Shown here: positions 7,796 through 16,294 of the stretch, piece by piece | How positions within the stretch are numbered: the first letter of the stretch is position 1 | Layout of the letters: each line of letters opens with the position of its first letter | Assembly (NCBI GenBank): GCA_036002485.1 | Contig: DASYTI010000118.1 | Location: 1 to 60,323, forward strand | Direction: 5' to 3' | DNA from: Candidatus Methylomirabilota bacterium | GTDB lineage: Bacteria > Methylomirabilota > Methylomirabilia > Rokubacteriales > CSP1-6 | DNA length: 60,323 bases | Made by a program: the position numbers and the translations under genes | The notes under the pieces: generated by a model | Told to the model about the DNA's origin: nothing | Databases searched by the model: none | Seen by the model: only the letters and a program-made list of their open reading frames with translations

Positions 7796-8962
7796 ATGAC
7801 CATCAAGGGCAAGGCCTACATAGGAGGGATTTACGAACATCCCACGCGCAAGGCCGACGACAAGTCGCTGGCCCAGCTCCACGCCGAGTCCGCCCGGGGG
7901 GCGCTGGAGGACGCGGGGCTGACCGGGAAGGACGTGGACGGCTATTTCTGCGCGGGTGATGCGCCCGGTCTGGGCGGGCTCTCCATGGCGGACTACATGG
8001 GGCTCAAGCTCCGCCACATGGACACGACGGAGACGGGCGGGTCCTCCTACGTCATTCACGTGGCCCACGCCGCGGAGGCCATCGCCGCCGGCAAGTGCAA
8101 CGTGGCGCTCATCACCCTGGCGGGCCGGCCGCGGGCCGAGGGCATGGCCACGGGCACGGCGCCGCGCAACTACGGCGCCTCCCCGGACGCCGCCTTCGAG
8201 TATCCGTTCGGGCCGACGGTGGTGAATCAGTACGCGATGGCCGCCATGCGACACATGCACGAGTTCGGGACCACGAGCGCCCAGCTGGCCTGGATCAAGG
8301 TGGCCGCCTCGCACCATGCCCAGCACAATCCGCACGCGATGCTGCGCGAGGTCGTTACGGTCGAAGACGTGGTGAATTCGCCGATCATCTCCGATCCGCT
8401 CCACCGGCTCGACTGCTGCGTCATCAGCGACGGCGGTGGGGCGATCGTCGTCGTCAAGCCGGAGATCGCCAAGAGCCTCAAGCGACCGCGCGTCAAGGTG
8501 ATCGGGGCGGGGGAAGCCTCGAAGCACCAGATGGGCGGCAAGGTGGACCTGACGTATACGGGGGCGGTCTGGTCGGGGCCGGCCGCCTTCGCGGAAGCCG
8601 GCGTCACGCCGGCCGACATCAAGTACGTGTCCATCTACGACAGCTTCACCATCACGGTGCTCATCACCCTGGAGGATCTGGGCTTCGCGGGAAAAGGCCA
8701 GGGGGGCAAGCTCGTGGCCGACGGCAATCTCATTTCCGGCACGGGCAAGCTGCCGTTCAATACCGACGGGGGCGGGCTCTGCAACAACCATCCGGCAAAC
8801 CGGGGCGGCCTGACCAAGGTGGTGGAGGCCGTGCGCCAGCTCCGCGGCGAGGCGCATCCCAAGGTGCAGGTGAAGAGCTGCGACGTCGCGCTCGCCCACG
8901 GCACCGGGGGCTCGCTGGCCACGCGGCACGGCAGCGCCACCCTCATCATGGAGAGGGAGTGA
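7796..8962 (+). CDS. Thiolase-like protein of the SCP-x/Ltp2 type (no catalytic Cys visible)
   Basis: 388-aa thiolase-fold protein paired with a DUF35 protein 3 nt downstream. Where thiolases have the nucleophilic Cys (CxSG) this protein reads ETGGSSYVIHV near residue 80, so the Cys is absent. CNNHPANRGG near 326 keeps the His-Pro of the GHP motif, and the C-terminal loop is HGTGGSLATRHGSATL. Cys-less thiolase homologs that pair with DUF35 proteins include the steroid side-chain retro-aldolase Ltp2, so C-C cleavage of a beta-hydroxyacyl-CoA is likelier than thiolysis; this is inference from family and pairing. AAGGATGAGA lies just upstream of ATG 7796. Confidence 0.85.
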   Translation: MTIKGKAYIGGIYEHPTRKADDKSLAQLHAESARGALEDAGLTGKDVDGYFCAGDAPGLGGLSMADYMGLKLRHMDTTETGGSSYVIHVAHAAEAIAAGKCNVALITLAGRPRAEGMATGTAPRNYGASPDAAFEYPFGPTVVNQYAMAAMRHMHEFGTTSAQLAWIKVAASHHAQHNPHAMLREVVTVEDVVNSPIISDPLHRLDCCVISDGGGAIVVVKPEIAKSLKRPRVKVIGAGEASKHQMGGKVDLTYTGAVWSGPAAFAEAGVTPADIKYVSIYDSFTITVLITLEDLGFAGKGQGGKLVADGNLISGTGKLPFNTDGGGLCNNHPANRGGLTKVVEAVRQLRGEAHPKVQVKSCDVALAHGTGGSLATRHGSATLIMERE

Positions 8963-8965
8963 GCC

Positions 8966-9358
8966 ATGGCTGCTCAGGAGCGGAAGATCCCGGCGCCCGA
9001 AGCCAATCCAGAGACCAAGCCCTTCTGGGACGCGGCCGCGGAAGGGCGGCTGCTCGTCAAGAAGTGTGTGACCTGCGGCCAGGTGCATTTCTATCCGCGG
9101 GCCATCTGTCCGTTCTGCGGGAACGACAAGACGGAGTGGGTGACCGCGTCGGGCCGCGGCACCGTCTATTCCTATAGCGTGATGCGGCGGGTGCCCATCC
9201 CGTACGCGCTGGCCTACGTGACCCTCGAGGAAGGCGTGACGATGATGACCAACATCGTCGACGGCGACCTCGACGCCATCCGGATCGGCCAGCGGGTGAC
9301 CGTGGCCTTCAAGCCGAGCGAGGGCGGCCCCCCCGTCCCCATGTTCCGCCCGATGTGA
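8966..9358 (+). CDS. DUF35 zinc-ribbon/OB-fold partner protein
   Basis: 130 aa. The N-terminal part is a rubredoxin-like zinc ribbon with CVTCGQ and CPFCGN (CxxC, then CxxC about a dozen residues later). The C-terminal part is an OB-fold starting GRGTVYSYSVMRR. DUF35 proteins are obligate partners of thiolase-fold enzymes, helping bind or position acyl-CoA. It follows the thiolase-like gene after 3 nt with GAGAGGGAG as ribosome binding site. The same pair occurs again at 46682-48237. Confidence 0.9.
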   Translation: MAAQERKIPAPEANPETKPFWDAAAEGRLLVKKCVTCGQVHFYPRAICPFCGNDKTEWVTASGRGTVYSYSVMRRVPIPYALAYVTLEEGVTMMTNIVDGDLDAIRIGQRVTVAFKPSEGGPPVPMFRPM

Positions 9359-9362
9359 CAGG

Positions 9363-9971
9363 ATGGAATACGACTTCCTCCTCGACACCTATGACAGCGA
9401 GCGGCTCAAGACGCTCGCTGTCTGGAGCATGTTCGCGGATGCGGATTTGCCGATCCGCCCCCGCGCCTTGCCCCCGCGAGACAGGAATCCGCTCGAGCAC
9501 ATGGTCCATCAGTGCCTGAGCGAGGACAAATGGTTCTGCCGGATGTTCGGCATCGATGTCGGCGCGCCCCCGGTGCCCGCCCGCGAGACGCGCCTGGAGT
9601 TCATCAAGCGGTATGCGGAGGATTCGGGCAAGCGGCTCGCCGCGCTGCGGGAGAAGGACCGCGCGTGGTGGCAACGGGAGGTAGCCTTCTTCGATAAGAC
9701 GCGAAGCATCGCCTGGATCATGGTCCGGCGCATCGCGCACACCGCGCATCACCGGGGAGAGATGACGACGCTCCTGCGACTGCTGGGGCGTCAGGTGCAC
9801 AGCGTTTACGGGCCGTCGGCCGATACGGGCGGCCTGCCCGACAACAATGCCCGGACCATCTACGCCTATCCGGACATCGAGTCACTGATCGCGGGGGAGT
9901 CGCGCGGAGGCGCGAAGACCGCCTTGCCAGGCCCCGGAGACAGGCCGAGCACCGAGCGGCCTGATCGGTAG
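9363..9971 (+). CDS. DinB-fold protein
   Basis: 202-aa four-helix-bundle protein of the DinB/YfiT superfamily, which includes metal-dependent thiol S-transferases and many proteins of unknown role. The metal-binding histidines are visible: LEHMVHQCL near residue 45, and IAHTAHHRGEM near 124-134. ATG 9363 is 4 nt after the DUF35 stop with only a weak ribosome site, consistent with coupling to the thiolase-like/DUF35 operon. The last 30 residues (SRGGAKTALPG) look unstructured. A second DinB-like gene lies at 20449. Confidence 0.8.
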   Translation: MEYDFLLDTYDSERLKTLAVWSMFADADLPIRPRALPPRDRNPLEHMVHQCLSEDKWFCRMFGIDVGAPPVPARETRLEFIKRYAEDSGKRLAALREKDRAWWQREVAFFDKTRSIAWIMVRRIAHTAHHRGEMTTLLRLLGRQVHSVYGPSADTGGLPDNNARTIYAYPDIESLIAGESRGGAKTALPGPGDRPSTERPDR

Positions 9972-9998
9972 GTAGGCCTGGGCCACGGATCGCTCGAG

Positions 9999-10790
9999 AT
10001 GGAGCCCCCGTTTCGGAGCCTGCTGTACGACCGCCCGGACCTCTACGACCTCGTCTTCCCGGACCCGGGCGAGACGCTGGTCGGGATGTGCCGTCAGGCG
10101 TTCGCGCGCTACCTGCCCTCTCCCCCGACGTCGCTCGTGGATCTCGGCTGCGGCAATGGCCACCACCTGGTGTTACTCGGTGCATCGATAGCGGAGTGCT
10201 GGGGCGTCGATGTGCTGGAGTCCAATATCGCCTTCGCGCGCTCGCGCGGAAGCTCGTGCGTTTTTCGGGACGGCGACATGCGCACGGTACGCCTCGGGCG
10301 GACATTCGACGCCGTGATCTGCCTCGGCAATGCGCTCTCCTACCTGCTGACCGACGAGGAGCTCGCGCAAGGGGTTGCGACATTTGACGCCCACGCCCGG
10401 CCCGGGTCGCTACTCGTCCTCGACCTGCTCAATGCCCGCTGCTACCTGGACGGCGACGGATTTCGCGAGCGTATCGAGGGGCGCATCGAGACGCCGGACT
10501 TCACGGCCGATTCCGTGGCCGTGCACCGCCTCGATCGGCTCACGCGCCGCCTGAAGCGCACGCGTACCTGGCGAACCCCCCGCCAACCCGACGTCGTGGA
10601 TGTCGCCGAGTACCGGTTGCTCTACCCCGAAGAGATCCGGCGGCTCCTGGGGGCCGGCGGGTTCGAGGTGCTCGCGATGTACGACAACCGCGAGTTCAAG
10701 GACTCGGATCTCGCGGGAACCGTCACGGGCGAGCCCGACTGCGCGGGCATGCGGGGCCGCAAGCTCTACGTCTTCGCCCGGAAGTCATGA
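9999..10790 (+). CDS. Class I SAM-dependent methyltransferase
   Basis: 263-aa Rossmann-fold methyltransferase. Motif I is LVDLGCGNGHHLVLL near residue 46, the acidic residue ending strand 2 is GVDVLESNIAFARS, and FDAVICLGNALSYL is the post-I region typical of small-molecule methyltransferases. The C-terminal EFKDSDLAGT region resembles glycine/sarcosine-type methyltransferases, but that is weak. No strong ribosome site precedes ATG 9999. Target unknown. Confidence 0.85.
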   Translation: MEPPFRSLLYDRPDLYDLVFPDPGETLVGMCRQAFARYLPSPPTSLVDLGCGNGHHLVLLGASIAECWGVDVLESNIAFARSRGSSCVFRDGDMRTVRLGRTFDAVICLGNALSYLLTDEELAQGVATFDAHARPGSLLVLDLLNARCYLDGDGFRERIEGRIETPDFTADSVAVHRLDRLTRRLKRTRTWRTPRQPDVVDVAEYRLLYPEEIRRLLGAGGFEVLAMYDNREFKDSDLAGTVTGEPDCAGMRGRKLYVFARKS

Positions 10791-10796
10791 GCCCCC

Positions 10797-10825
10797 TTGA
10801 CAGGGCCGTCGTCACGGGGTTACGT
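10797..10825 (+). promoter_or_regulatory. Sigma-70-like promoter for the TPP-enzyme operon
   Basis: TTGACA (10797-10802), 17-nt spacer, TTACGT (10820-10825). The predicted start of transcription is near 10832, giving a leader of about 29 nt that contains GAGGAGG before ATG 10861. The -35 is perfect, the -10 is weak. Confidence 0.5.
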
Positions 10826-10860
10826 GGCACGGAGATGGAAGACCACAGAGGAGGAGACCG

Positions 10861-12516
10861 ATGAAGATCAAGGCGGCCAATGGCTTTGCGCGGATCCTCA
10901 AGAGCGAGGGCATCCCGTGGGTGAGCTGCTATCCCACCAATCATGTGAACAATGCCCTCGGCGAAGAGGGCGTGCCCATCCTCATGATGGGAGAGGAGCG
11001 CTTCGCCGTCGCGGTGGCCGACGGCTTCTCGCGGGTGACGAGCGGGAAGCGGATCGGCGTGTGCACCGTCATGGCCAACCTGAATGCCGCGGGCATCCAG
11101 ATGGCCTACGGCGCCATCGCCCAGGCCTGGGAGGATTCCTCGCCGCTTCTCGTCATCGCCGAAGGCGTGGGCCAGGGCGCGAGCCGGCACACTCACTTCG
11201 ACATGGCCGCGGCCTTCAAGTCCGTGACGAAGTGGGTGGGCAAGATCGATCGCGCCGACCTCGTGCCCGACTACCTCCGCCGGGCCTTCACCCAGCTTCG
11301 CTCGGGACGGCCGGGACCCGTGCTGCTGCTCGTCCCGCGCGATCTGGGCGAGTACGACGAGGCCGAGCACCCCTACACGCCGGTGAAGGGCTGGAGATCG
11401 GGCCCCGATCCGGATGACGTGAAGACGGCCATCCGGACTCTCCTGGGGGCGAAGGACCCGCTCCTCTACGTGGGTGAGGGCGTCCTCTACGCCGACGCCA
11501 CCAGCGAATTGCTCAAGTTCGCCGAGCTCGCGCAGGTGCCCGTGCTCACCACGCTGAAGGGGAAGAGCGCCTTTCCCGAGAACCACCCGCTCTCCGTGGG
11601 CTGCCGGGGCTCGCTGGCCGAGCACTTCCTCCGCAAAGCCGACGTCCTCTTCTCGATCGGCTCGAGCCTGTTTCCCAACCGCTTCAGCCATGCCGTGCCC
11701 GACCCCGACAAGAAGACCATCATCCAGTGCACGGTGGACACGCTGGACATCAACCGGAGCTATGAGACGCGCCACGCCGTGATCGGCGACGCCAAGCTCA
11801 CCCTCCAGGCCCTGGCCGACGAGCTCGGCCGCCGGCCGGGCGGCGCGCGCAAGAAGCCAGAGCTCATCGAGGAGATCCGCCAGGGCAAGGAGGTCTTTCT
11901 CGCGAAGTTCCGTCCGTGGATGGAGTCGACCGATATCCCGATCAATCCGTATCGTGTGCTCGGCGACCTCATGAAGGTGCTCGACCCGAAGAATTCGTTC
12001 GTCACCGCGGATTCGGGCAACACGCGGGACCAGACGAGCACGGTGTACGAGGCGCAGATCCCGCGCGGGTTCCTGGGCTGGGGCAATGTCTCCACCCTGG
12101 GCTTCAGCCTGGCCGGCGTGGTCGCGGCCAAGCTCGCGTATCCGGAGCGGCAATGCGTTCACGTCACGGGCGACGCGGGCGTCTGCTACATGATGGGCAA
12201 CTTCGAGGCGGTCGCGCGCTACGGCATCGGGATCACCACGCTTCATATCAACAACGGCGGCTACTCGGGCTATGGCCCCGGCTTCTGGGGCGCGGGCCAT
12301 GATCCCTATACATGGAAGGTGTCCGACCACGGGTCGGCCTGCATGGCGTCCATGGCCAGGGCCGTGGGCTTCCACGCCGAGGACGTGACACAGCCCTCGG
12401 AGATCATCCCGGCTCTCAAGCGAGCCCTCGACGAGAACGTCAAGGGCCGGCCCGCCTTCCTGGAGTTCATCTGCTCGCATCATCCGGTGCACGGGGGCTG
12501 GGTCCGGAGCGCGTAG
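10861..12516 (+). CDS. Thiamine-diphosphate-dependent enzyme (acetolactate synthase-like)
   Basis: 551 aa with the three-domain layout of ALS-type ThDP enzymes. The PYR domain has the activating Glu in MMGEERFAVAVADG near residue 43; a central domain follows; the PP domain has GDAGVCYMMGNFEAV near 437 and INNGGYSG near 463, giving the GDx(25-30)NN metal/ThDP site. This group decarboxylates 2-oxo acids or transfers the resulting unit, including oxalyl-CoA- and glyoxylate-type substrates. Strong GAGGAGG before ATG 10861. The carboxyltransferase follows after 86 nt holding a repeat, and may be cotranscribed. Substrate not determinable. Confidence 0.85.
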   Translation: MKIKAANGFARILKSEGIPWVSCYPTNHVNNALGEEGVPILMMGEERFAVAVADGFSRVTSGKRIGVCTVMANLNAAGIQMAYGAIAQAWEDSSPLLVIAEGVGQGASRHTHFDMAAAFKSVTKWVGKIDRADLVPDYLRRAFTQLRSGRPGPVLLLVPRDLGEYDEAEHPYTPVKGWRSGPDPDDVKTAIRTLLGAKDPLLYVGEGVLYADATSELLKFAELAQVPVLTTLKGKSAFPENHPLSVGCRGSLAEHFLRKADVLFSIGSSLFPNRFSHAVPDPDKKTIIQCTVDTLDINRSYETRHAVIGDAKLTLQALADELGRRPGGARKKPELIEEIRQGKEVFLAKFRPWMESTDIPINPYRVLGDLMKVLDPKNSFVTADSGNTRDQTSTVYEAQIPRGFLGWGNVSTLGFSLAGVVAAKLAYPERQCVHVTGDAGVCYMMGNFEAVARYGIGITTLHINNGGYSGYGPGFWGAGHDPYTWKVSDHGSACMASMARAVGFHAEDVTQPSEIIPALKRALDENVKGRPAFLEFICSHHPVHGGWVRSA

Positions 12517-12523
12517 CAACTAT

Positions 12524-12561
12524 CCCTCTCCCCTCAGGGGAGAGGGCAGGGTGAGGGGTGG
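12524..12561. repeat. REP-like palindrome, copy 2
   Basis: CCCTCTCCCCTCAGGGGAGAGG followed by GCAGGGTGAGGGGTGG, almost identical to copy 1 including the adjacent TGG(G)TCTT. It starts 8 nt after the TPP-enzyme stop and lies in the gap before the carboxyltransferase gene. Confidence 0.85.
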
Positions 12562-12602
12562 GTCTTTCCCTGATGATTCTCCCGATAGGAGTAGCTCAGT
12601 AA

Positions 12603-14156
12603 ATGCCTGACGACTGGAAGCCCGAGCTCGACGAGCTGCGACGGCGCGAGGCCTTCGCCGAGCAGCTCGGCGGGCCGGCGCGTGTGAAGCGCCAGCACGA
12701 CGAGGGGCGGCTGACCATCCGCGAGCGCCTCGCGCGCCTGGTCGATCCCGACACCTTCCACGAGGTGGGCAAGATCGCGGGCAAGGCGACGTACGACGCG
12801 GACAACGAGCTCGAGAGCCTGACCCCGTCCAACTTCGTCTTCGGCCGCGCGCGCGTGGACGGCCGGCCCGTGGTGGTGGGCGGCGACGATTTCACCGTGC
12901 GGGGCGGCTCGGCCGACGCCACCATCAAGGGCAAGCACCTCATGTGCGAGCGGATGGCCCAGGAGCTGCGGCTGCCCCTCATCCGCCTCGTCGAGGGCTC
13001 GGGGGGCGGGGGCTCCGTCAAGACCATCGAGACCACGGGCCGCGCCAACGTCCCTGGCGTCGACGGCTGGGAGATCGTGGTCGACAACATGGCCATCGTG
13101 CCCCGCGTGGCCCTCGGGCTCGGCTCGGTGGCCGGGCTCGGCGCCGCGCATCTGGCCGCCGCGCACTACTCCGTGATGGTCAAGAACATCTCCGCGCTTT
13201 TCGTGGCGGGCCCGCCCGTGGTGGAGCGCATCGGGCAGAAGCTGACCAAGAACGAGCTGGGCGGCTGGGAGATCCAGCTGAAGGCGGGGGCGGTGGACGA
13301 TGCCGTCGATACCGAAGACGAGGCCTTCGCGCGCGCCCGGCGCTTCCTCTCCTACCTGCCCTCTTCCATCGACGATCTGCCGCCGCGCGGGCCACGCACG
13401 GACGATCCCAATCGCCGTGAAGACTGGCTCTTCGGGGCCATTCCGCGCGATATCCGCAAGACGTATCGCATGCGGAAGATCGTCGAGGCCGTGGTCGATC
13501 TCCATTCCTTCTTCGAGATCGCGCCGCTCTACGGCCGCTCCGTCATCACGGGGCTGGCCCGGCTGGCCGGCTGGCCGGTGGCCATCATGGCGAGCGACCC
13601 GAACAACTATGGCGGCGCCTGGTCGGCCGATACCTGCCAGAAGGTCGAGCGCTTCGTCGACACGGCGCAGACCTTCCACCTGCCCGTCGTCTATCTCGTG
13701 GACTGCCCGGGCTTCCTGATTGGCCTCGAGGCCGAGCGCACGGGGACGATCAAGCAGGGCGTGCGCGCCATGTCGGCCATGTGGCAGACGAGCGTGCCGT
13801 GGTGCGCGGTGATCGTGCGGAGCTCCTTCGGCGTGGCGGGCGCCGCCCACCGTAACGGCCGGCGCTACTGCACGCGCTACGCGTGGCCGTCGGGGCGCTG
13901 GGGCTCGTTGCCCCTCGAGGGTGGGATCGAGGCGGCCTACCGGGCCGACATCGACGCGGCGGACGATCCAAAGGAGAAGATGGCGGAGATCGAGACCCGG
14001 CTCAACAAGCTCCGCTCGCCGTTCCGTTCGGCCGAGACGTTCTGGATCGAGGAGATCATCGATCCCCGCGACACGCGGCCGCTCCTCTGCGAGTTCGCCG
14101 AGCTGGCGGCGCCACTCCGCCGCCCCGGCCCCTCGTCGCACGGGATGCGGCCGTGA
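12603..14156 (+). CDS. Acyl-CoA carboxylase carboxyltransferase (beta) subunit
   Basis: 517 aa, the usual length for biotin-dependent propionyl/methylcrotonyl/acyl-CoA carboxylase beta subunits. Features are the N-terminal KRQHDEGRLTIRERLARLVD, the first oxyanion-hole region RLVEGSGGGGSVKT near residue 131, and the C-terminal half with PVVYLVDCPGFLIG near 361 and VRSSFGVAGAAHRNG near 407. No biotin carboxylase or biotin-carrier gene is in the window, so a partner must be elsewhere. The stop overlaps the GTG of the second MetE-like gene. Carboxylation of a CoA-ester is well supported; the chain specificity is not. Confidence 0.9.
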   Translation: MPDDWKPELDELRRREAFAEQLGGPARVKRQHDEGRLTIRERLARLVDPDTFHEVGKIAGKATYDADNELESLTPSNFVFGRARVDGRPVVVGGDDFTVRGGSADATIKGKHLMCERMAQELRLPLIRLVEGSGGGGSVKTIETTGRANVPGVDGWEIVVDNMAIVPRVALGLGSVAGLGAAHLAAAHYSVMVKNISALFVAGPPVVERIGQKLTKNELGGWEIQLKAGAVDDAVDTEDEAFARARRFLSYLPSSIDDLPPRGPRTDDPNRREDWLFGAIPRDIRKTYRMRKIVEAVVDLHSFFEIAPLYGRSVITGLARLAGWPVAIMASDPNNYGGAWSADTCQKVERFVDTAQTFHLPVVYLVDCPGFLIGLEAERTGTIKQGVRAMSAMWQTSVPWCAVIVRSSFGVAGAAHRNGRRYCTRYAWPSGRWGSLPLEGGIEAAYRADIDAADDPKEKMAEIETRLNKLRSPFRSAETFWIEEIIDPRDTRPLLCEFAELAAPLRRPGPSSHGMRP

Positions 14157-15310
14157 TCAAGAGCGAGCGGCGGATCCTCGTCACGCATGTGGGCAGCCTC
14201 CCGCGCCCGGCCGCGCTGCGCGACCTGCTCGTGCGCCAGGAGCGAGGGGAGGCCATCGACGCGGCAGCGCTGGAGCGCGAAGCGGACGCGGCCATCCGGC
14301 GCGTGGTCGCCAAGCAGTTCGAGGTCGGCATCGACGTGGGCAATGACGGAGAGATGCCGCGTCCCGGGTTCTCGACCTATGTCGCGGGACGCATGCGCGG
14401 CTTCGGGGGCGAGAGCAAGCGGCGGCTGGCCCGCGATCTCATCGAACATCCAGATTTCGAGGCGATGCTCGCCCAGCGCCGGCGGAGCGCCGCGCGCATC
14501 GGCAACGCGCCCCAGTGCGTCGGGGAGATCGACTACGCCGACCTCGGCGCGGCCGGCCGAGAATGCGATCTCTTTCTCGCCGCCACCCAGAAATCGCCGG
14601 GGTTCGCCGAGCGCTTCATGACGGCCGCCTCCCCCGGAGTCATCGCCACCATCCTGCTCCGCGCCCACTACGATTCGCACGAGGCCTATATCGCCGCCCT
14701 GTCCCGCGAGATGCGCAAGGAGTACGCGCTCATCCATTCCCGCGGGCTCGTGCTCCAGGTCGATTGCCCCGATCTCGCCATGGAGCGGACACGCTTCTTC
14801 CAGGACGACTCGCTCGATCGCTTCCTGGCCATGGTCGACCTGCACATCGACGCCATCAACCAGGCCACCGTGGGGATCCCCGCCGAGGGCATCCGCCTGC
14901 ACGTGTGCTGGGGCAACTACGACGGCCCCCACACCCACGACGTGCCCCTGGAGCCGCTGCTGCCGCATCTCTACCGGGCCCGTGTGGGCGCGCTGTCGCT
15001 GCCCCTGGCCAATCCGCGCCACCAGCACGAGTACAAGGTCCTGCGGCGGAACCCGCCTCCCGGCACCATGCTCCTCTTGCCCGGCGTCATCGACAGCACC
15101 ACCAATTACGTCGAGCATCCCGAAGTGGTGGCCGACCGCATCGGCCAGGCCGTGGAGGCGATGGGCGATCGGACGCGGGTGATCGCCTCGACGGACTGCG
15201 GCTTCGGCACCTTCGCGGGCTCGGAGAACGTGGCGGAGAGCGTGGTGTGGGCGAAGCTGCGCGCGCTGCGGGAAGGCGCGGACCTGGCCACGAAGCGGCT
15301 GTGGGGGTGA
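14153..15310 (+). CDS. MetE-like enzyme, paralog 2, with altered zinc-ligand position
   Basis: 385 aa, clearly homologous to the protein at 3782 along its whole length (THVGSLPRP, FMTAASPGVIA, LQVDCPDLAME, VCWGNYDGPH). Of the MetE zinc ligands, HVC near residue 250 and STDCGFGTF near 345 are kept, but the position of the zinc Glu reads SLPLANPRH instead of SLEGANPRH, so the Glu is replaced by Pro. Zinc may be held by three residues plus a substitute, or function may have changed. GTG 14153 overlaps the carboxyltransferase stop (GTGA). Genetic coupling to an acyl-CoA carboxylase suggests a role on CoA-linked or thiol substrates. Confidence 0.85.
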   Translation: MIKSERRILVTHVGSLPRPAALRDLLVRQERGEAIDAAALEREADAAIRRVVAKQFEVGIDVGNDGEMPRPGFSTYVAGRMRGFGGESKRRLARDLIEHPDFEAMLAQRRRSAARIGNAPQCVGEIDYADLGAAGRECDLFLAATQKSPGFAERFMTAASPGVIATILLRAHYDSHEAYIAALSREMRKEYALIHSRGLVLQVDCPDLAMERTRFFQDDSLDRFLAMVDLHIDAINQATVGIPAEGIRLHVCWGNYDGPHTHDVPLEPLLPHLYRARVGALSLPLANPRHQHEYKVLRRNPPPGTMLLLPGVIDSTTNYVEHPEVVADRIGQAVEAMGDRTRVIASTDCGFGTFAGSENVAESVVWAKLRALREGADLATKRLWG

Positions 15311-15331
15311 CAGCCGCCCCTGAAGGGGGAT

Positions 15332-16294
15332 TTAGGCTCCGGTTCTGTCCTCTTGAAGCGCGGCCGCCGGGCGCGCCGCGACGGCCGGCGCGCTACGTCC
15401 CGAGCCGGTGACCAGGCGAAGGAAGCCGGGGGAGAGGCGCGGATCGAGGGTGTCGCGGATCCCGTCGCCGAGCAGGTTGAAGGCGAGCACCGTGGTGGTG
15501 ATGGCAAGGCCGGGGAAGAACACGAGCCACCACCGCGGCACCAGGCCCGTGATCGAGTCCGCGAGCATATTGCCCCAGGTCGCGGTGGGCGGCGGCACGC
15601 CCACGCCGAGGAAGCCGAGGGCCGCCTCGATGACGATGGCCACGCCGAGGTGGGTAGTGGCGAGCACGAGGTAGGGCGCCACGCACTGAGGCAGGACGTG
15701 AAGGCGCATGATGCGGAACGCCGAGGCGCCGCTGGCCCGTCCCGCCTCGACGTAAGCCATCTCGCGCACGGTGATCGCCACCGAACGGATCACCCGGCCC
15801 CCAAAGGGAATGCGCGTGACGGCGATGGCGACGATGACGGCCGGCAGTCCCGTCCCGATGGCCATGGAAATGGCCATGGCCAGGATGAGATCCGGGAACG
15901 CCTGCAAGATCTCCATGATGCGCTGGCTGGCCAGGTCGAAGCGCCCGCCGAGATAACCGCAGGCCACGCCCCACAGCGAGCCCACCGTTGTTCCCAGGAG
16001 CACGGCCGAGAAGGCCACGAAGAGCGACGTGCGCGCGCCGTGGATGACGCGGGAGAGCGTGTCCCGTCCCACCTGGTCGGTGCCGAACAGAGACTGCGCG
16101 TCCGGCTCGTGGTTCATCCGGCGGAAATTCGTCTTGAGCGGGTCCAGGGGCGCGACCCAGTTCGCCCCCAGCGCGATGGCGACGATGAGCAGGCCCACGA
16201 GGGCGCCGGCCGCGGACAGCGGCGTGCGCCCGGCGAAGGCGACGAGCTCGCGGATCACCGAGCGCTCCCCGTTTGCCCGCGCGGGCTCAGGCAT
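15332..16294 (-). CDS. ABC transporter permease, DppC/OppC type
   Basis: 320-aa inner-membrane permease of the peptide/nickel (family 5) import system. It has an N-terminal hydrophobic segment (PLSAAGALVGLLIVAIAL), the periplasmic FGTDQVGRDTLSRVIHGAR typical of DppC, six hydrophobic segments, and the cytoplasmic EAA loop EAGRASGASAFRIMRLH. Start ATG 16294 lies inside the end of the upstream permease gene (8-nt overlap, ATGCCTGA), so translation is coupled. The gene converges with the MetE-like paralog with a 21-nt gap holding a small CCCC-TGAA-GGGG stem. No ATPase gene accompanies the cluster. Confidence 0.9.
   Translation of the reverse strand: MPEPARANGERSVIRELVAFAGRTPLSAAGALVGLLIVAIALGANWVAPLDPLKTNFRRMNHEPDAQSLFGTDQVGRDTLSRVIHGARTSLFVAFSAVLLGTTVGSLWGVACGYLGGRFDLASQRIMEILQAFPDLILAMAISMAIGTGLPAVIVAIAVTRIPFGGRVIRSVAITVREMAYVEAGRASGASAFRIMRLHVLPQCVAPYLVLATTHLGVAIVIEAALGFLGVGVPPPTATWGNMLADSITGLVPRWWLVFFPGLAITTTVLAFNLLGDGIRDTLDPRLSPGFLRLVTGSGRSAPAVAARPAAALQEDRTGA

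Noticed and set aside
7754-12519. Long antisense open frames opposite the thiolase-like and TPP-enzyme genes (for example 7754-9388 and 10723-12519)
   Set aside because: Typical high-GC shadow frames: compositionally odd (His/Arg/Gly-rich), no family motifs, and exactly opposite well-recognised genes.
15311-15331. Terminator between convergent MetE-like and DppC genes
   Set aside because: Only a 4-bp stem (CCCC-TGAA-GGGG) without a T-tract.
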